Positions 37,252-38,909 of a DNA stretch of 38,909 bases are shown piece by piece. This stretch comes from a virus. Position numbers and translations under genes: made by a program. Position 1 is the stretch's first letter. The number at the start of each line of letters is the position of its first letter. Under the pieces are notes generated by a model. That model worked only from the letters and a program-made list of their open reading frames with translations, ran no database searches and was not told where the DNA came from. Location: IMG/VR virus record IMGVR_UViG_3300035659_000050, positions 1 to 38,909 of that record. One strand, given 5' to 3'.

Positions 37252-37905
37252 TTACATTTTAAGTTTCGGCTGCGCCAGTTTACCTTCCAATTCCCGAATC
37301 CGCTTTTGGAATGGCTCAATAATCTTTCTGGGAGAATGACTACTTTTCGGTAGTGCTATAAGATTCTCCAACCGATTATCAGATTTAATACCATTCAAAT
37401 GATGAATCAAATACTCGCCCGGGAGTTTGCCACATGCCTGTTCCCAAAGATACCGATGCTCTCGATAAACCTTGCCATTGACACTAATATTTATATAACC
37501 ATCTTTAGTAACATATCTACCGCCCTTCCAAGACGGGTGCTCAGGACCAAACCCAAAGGTTTTTACTCTCCCAAGTTTGTGTCCCAGCTTTAATGCTTCA
37601 CTGATGGAACGCATTTGTCTACCTGCTTTATATAACCGCGCATGTACGCTCTGGCTAGATAAGCCAACCTTTTTTGCTATTGCAGGCAAGGACCAGCCTT
37701 CATCATAAAGCTGAGCTAGCAAATCTGTACTTATGTCTTGTTTGCCACGATAGTAGTTTCGAGGTCTAACCTGTATCCCAGAATGATATAAATGATAAGC
37801 TATAACACCATGACAATGCCCCAATTGTCTGCCAACCTCAGCCATGGATAAGCCTTGTTGATATAGCTCAATAGCCCTTTGAACATCAACTGCTTTGCCT
37901 TTCAT
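37252..37905 (-). CDS. HNH homing endonuclease with tandem HTH, 217 aa
   Basis: Two HTH-like repeats (8-45, AIELYQQGLSMAEVGRQLG; 59-95, LLAQLYDEGWSLPAIAKKVG) are followed by an HNH domain: YREHRYLWEQA, then IHHLNGIKSDNRLENLIAL (about 167-185) and a coiled-coil tail. The same HTH+nuclease plan occurs in the antisense endonuclease, but with a different nuclease fold. Own leaderless promoter. Located between the RecB-like nuclease and its partner gene. Confidence 0.87.
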   Translation of the reverse strand: MKGKAVDVQRAIELYQQGLSMAEVGRQLGHCHGVIAYHLYHSGIQVRPRNYYRGKQDISTDLLAQLYDEGWSLPAIAKKVGLSSQSVHARLYKAGRQMRSISEALKLGHKLGRVKTFGFGPEHPSWKGGRYVTKDGYINISVNGKVYREHRYLWEQACGKLPGEYLIHHLNGIKSDNRLENLIALPKSSHSPRKIIEPFQKRIRELEGKLAQPKLKM

Positions 37906-37911
37906 AGTTTC

Positions 37912-37940
37912 ATAATAACATAAACTAACTTTATAGTCAA
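37912..37940 (-). promoter_or_regulatory. leaderless promoter of the HNH gene
   Basis: Minus strand: -35 TTGACT (37935-37940), 17-nt spacer, -10 TATTAT (37912-37917), then GAAACT and the ATG at 37905. Confidence 0.78.
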
Positions 37941-37962
37941 GACCTGAAAAGGCATACCCACA

Positions 37963-38583
37963 CTACTTATCAAAATAACGCCACAAGCCGAGGCAATTCA
38001 AGAATGCTATAAAGTCTTTCTTATGCTCAGTAAATTCTTTAATAACTAATTTTCCTTGCTCCGTTCTATCAATACGAACGACTAACCTACGGTTAACTTT
38101 TTTACCTTGTTCCAACAATGCTTCTCGATATGCTGATAATTGCACCGCTTGCGCCGGCCAGAAGTCCTTGCTCGTCTTCAGGTCTATCACTGACGGGGCC
38201 TTATCACCTTTGAGAACAGCCAGCAGGTCAAATGTGCCAGCATACCCATACTGGATACTCCAGACCACCGTCTCAGCGGCTATCACTTCTTCCACACAGC
38301 GGCTATACCACTCATGGTACGCCGCGAACATCTGCTCTACCTGTGAATCAGGAAAGGCGAATGGCTGGCAGCTATTGAACAGATGGCATACGCGGTGCAA
38401 CTGCGTTCCTATATCCGCGGCCTCGTCCCTGATGCGGTCGGCCTCAACATTGCCAACTTCACCACGCCAATGCTCCAGTGCCGGGGACCTGACAATAGAC
38501 AACACCGTGGTAACACTGGGGTATATCAAATTATCAATTTTATAATATCTTTTACCATTTCGTTCTGCTACTTCAATAGCCAA
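37963..38583 (-). CDS. RecB/Cas4-like PD-(D/E)XK exonuclease, 206 aa
   Basis: A RecB-family nuclease: PSVTTVLSIVRSPALEHW start, GTQLHRVCH (His of motif I), YAGTFDLLAVL (Asp), VIDLKTSKDF (D-x-K) and QLSAYREAL (motif QxxxY). All active-site residues are visible. It probably processes DNA ends for recombination. The TTG start with GAGG upstream overlaps the HNH stop by 11 nt. This fits an early recombination module with 36631-37227. Confidence 0.85.
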   Translation of the reverse strand: MAIEVAERNGKRYYKIDNLIYPSVTTVLSIVRSPALEHWRGEVGNVEADRIRDEAADIGTQLHRVCHLFNSCQPFAFPDSQVEQMFAAYHEWYSRCVEEVIAAETVVWSIQYGYAGTFDLLAVLKGDKAPSVIDLKTSKDFWPAQAVQLSAYREALLEQGKKVNRRLVVRIDRTEQGKLVIKEFTEHKKDFIAFLNCLGLWRYFDK

Positions 38584-38909
38584 TGCCAGCCTCGCTAAGA
38601 CGATTCTGTAAATACTTCACTTTCTTTTCAAGACGTAATATATGGCTTTTCACGGCCATATCAACAATATGCCATTTTCCATGAGGCAACAACTCTAAAT
38701 TATCCAATTTATTATCATCCTTGACCCCATTTTTGTGATGCACGATTTCCCACGGTAACAGGCATCGTTTAAAAAATTGAGCCATGACCAAGCGATGTTC
38801 CAAAACATACCCATCGGCAGGTGCCATGGGATAATAGAACTCAGACGAGCGCACCAGTATTCGAACATAACCGTTCCCTGTGCGTCTCCTCCCGCCATTC
38901 CACGTCTTT
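38573..38909 (-). CDS. HNH homing-type endonuclease, C-terminal part (5' end in window start)
   Basis: The remaining 70 codons of the gene that starts at 321, plus the 127-base duplicated overlap. It carries the HNH core (WEIVHHKNGVKDDNKLDNLEL) and a helical tail (RLEKKVKYLQNRLSE). See the entry 1-321 for the whole 176-residue protein. Confidence 0.88.
   Translation of the reverse strand, partial: KTWNGGRRRTGNGYVRILVRSSEFYYPMAPADGYVLEHRLVMAQFFKRCLLPWEIVHHKNGVKDDNKLDNLELLPHGKWHIVDMAVKSHILRLEKKVKYLQNRLSEAGIGY
38783..38909. repeat. terminal direct repeat, right copy
   Basis: Identical to bases 1-127; the assembly overlap that closes the circle. Confidence 0.93.

Noticed and set aside
1-38909. 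CRISPR arrays and tRNA genes
   Set aside because: No regularly spaced repeats were seen, and I found no cloverleaf-like segment in the short intergenic gaps; a tRNAscan-SE run would settle the latter.

Overview
This window is a complete, circularly closed bacteriophage genome of about 38,782 bp. The last 127 bases repeat the first 127, and an HNH endonuclease gene reads without interruption across the joint (321 down to 1, continuing from 38782 down to 38573). The particle appears to be a tailed phage with an HK97-type head and a siphophage-like tail: large and small terminase, portal-MuF fusion, prohead protease, major capsid protein, connectors, tail tube, G/GT chaperones with a -1 frameshift site and a very short tape measure. 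Nearly every gene is on the minus strand, tightly packed with ATGA, GTGA or TAATG overlaps and good AGGAGG-type ribosome sites. The host is bacterial but cannot be assigned from the sequence. A Chloroflexota (Dehalococcoidia-like) anaerobe is a guess based only on the general look of the clamp and helicase-loader proteins.

Layout in the direction of transcription (falling coordinates, minus strand). 38583-32880 continues the early/middle region: a RecB/Cas4-like nuclease, HNH genes, many small proteins, a peptide deformylase remnant, a membrane-anchored transglutaminase-like protein and the small terminase. 32855-11195 is the structural region: terL, virion proteins, portal-MuF with an intein, protease/scaffold, capsid, connectors, tail genes, a collagen-like fibre and small membrane proteins that may act in lysis. 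11139-578 is replication and regulation: an OB-fold SSB-like protein, a DnaD-like initiator, a DnaC-like loader, a RusA-like resolvase, a ribbon-helix-helix regulator, a MmcB-like protein and a phage sliding clamp (DnaN). No DNA polymerase, integrase or recognisable endolysin was seen, so the clamp probably captures the host polymerase.

The phage is crowded with mobile nucleases: five or six HNH genes, a TnpB unit with paired end hairpins inserted in the tail operon, and an intein at 25936-26850 splitting the conserved HPNCRC motif of the MuF domain. Most striking, an apparently intact 260-residue homing endonuclease of the Vsr-like (EDxHD) type is encoded on the opposite strand (25996-26778), entirely inside the intein coding sequence and in exact codon register with it. 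A near-consensus promoter for it lies in the codons of the intein's C-terminal splice block. This is the best candidate for an undescribed system.

Regulation visible in the sequence: a 14-bp palindrome (TTGTAGCGCTACAA) recurs four times; three copies overlap the -10 element of a sigma70 promoter with a 17-nt spacer. Several mobile genes (tnpB and two HNH genes) and one small gene have promoters whose -10 box lies exactly 6 nt before the start codon, which predicts leaderless transcripts.
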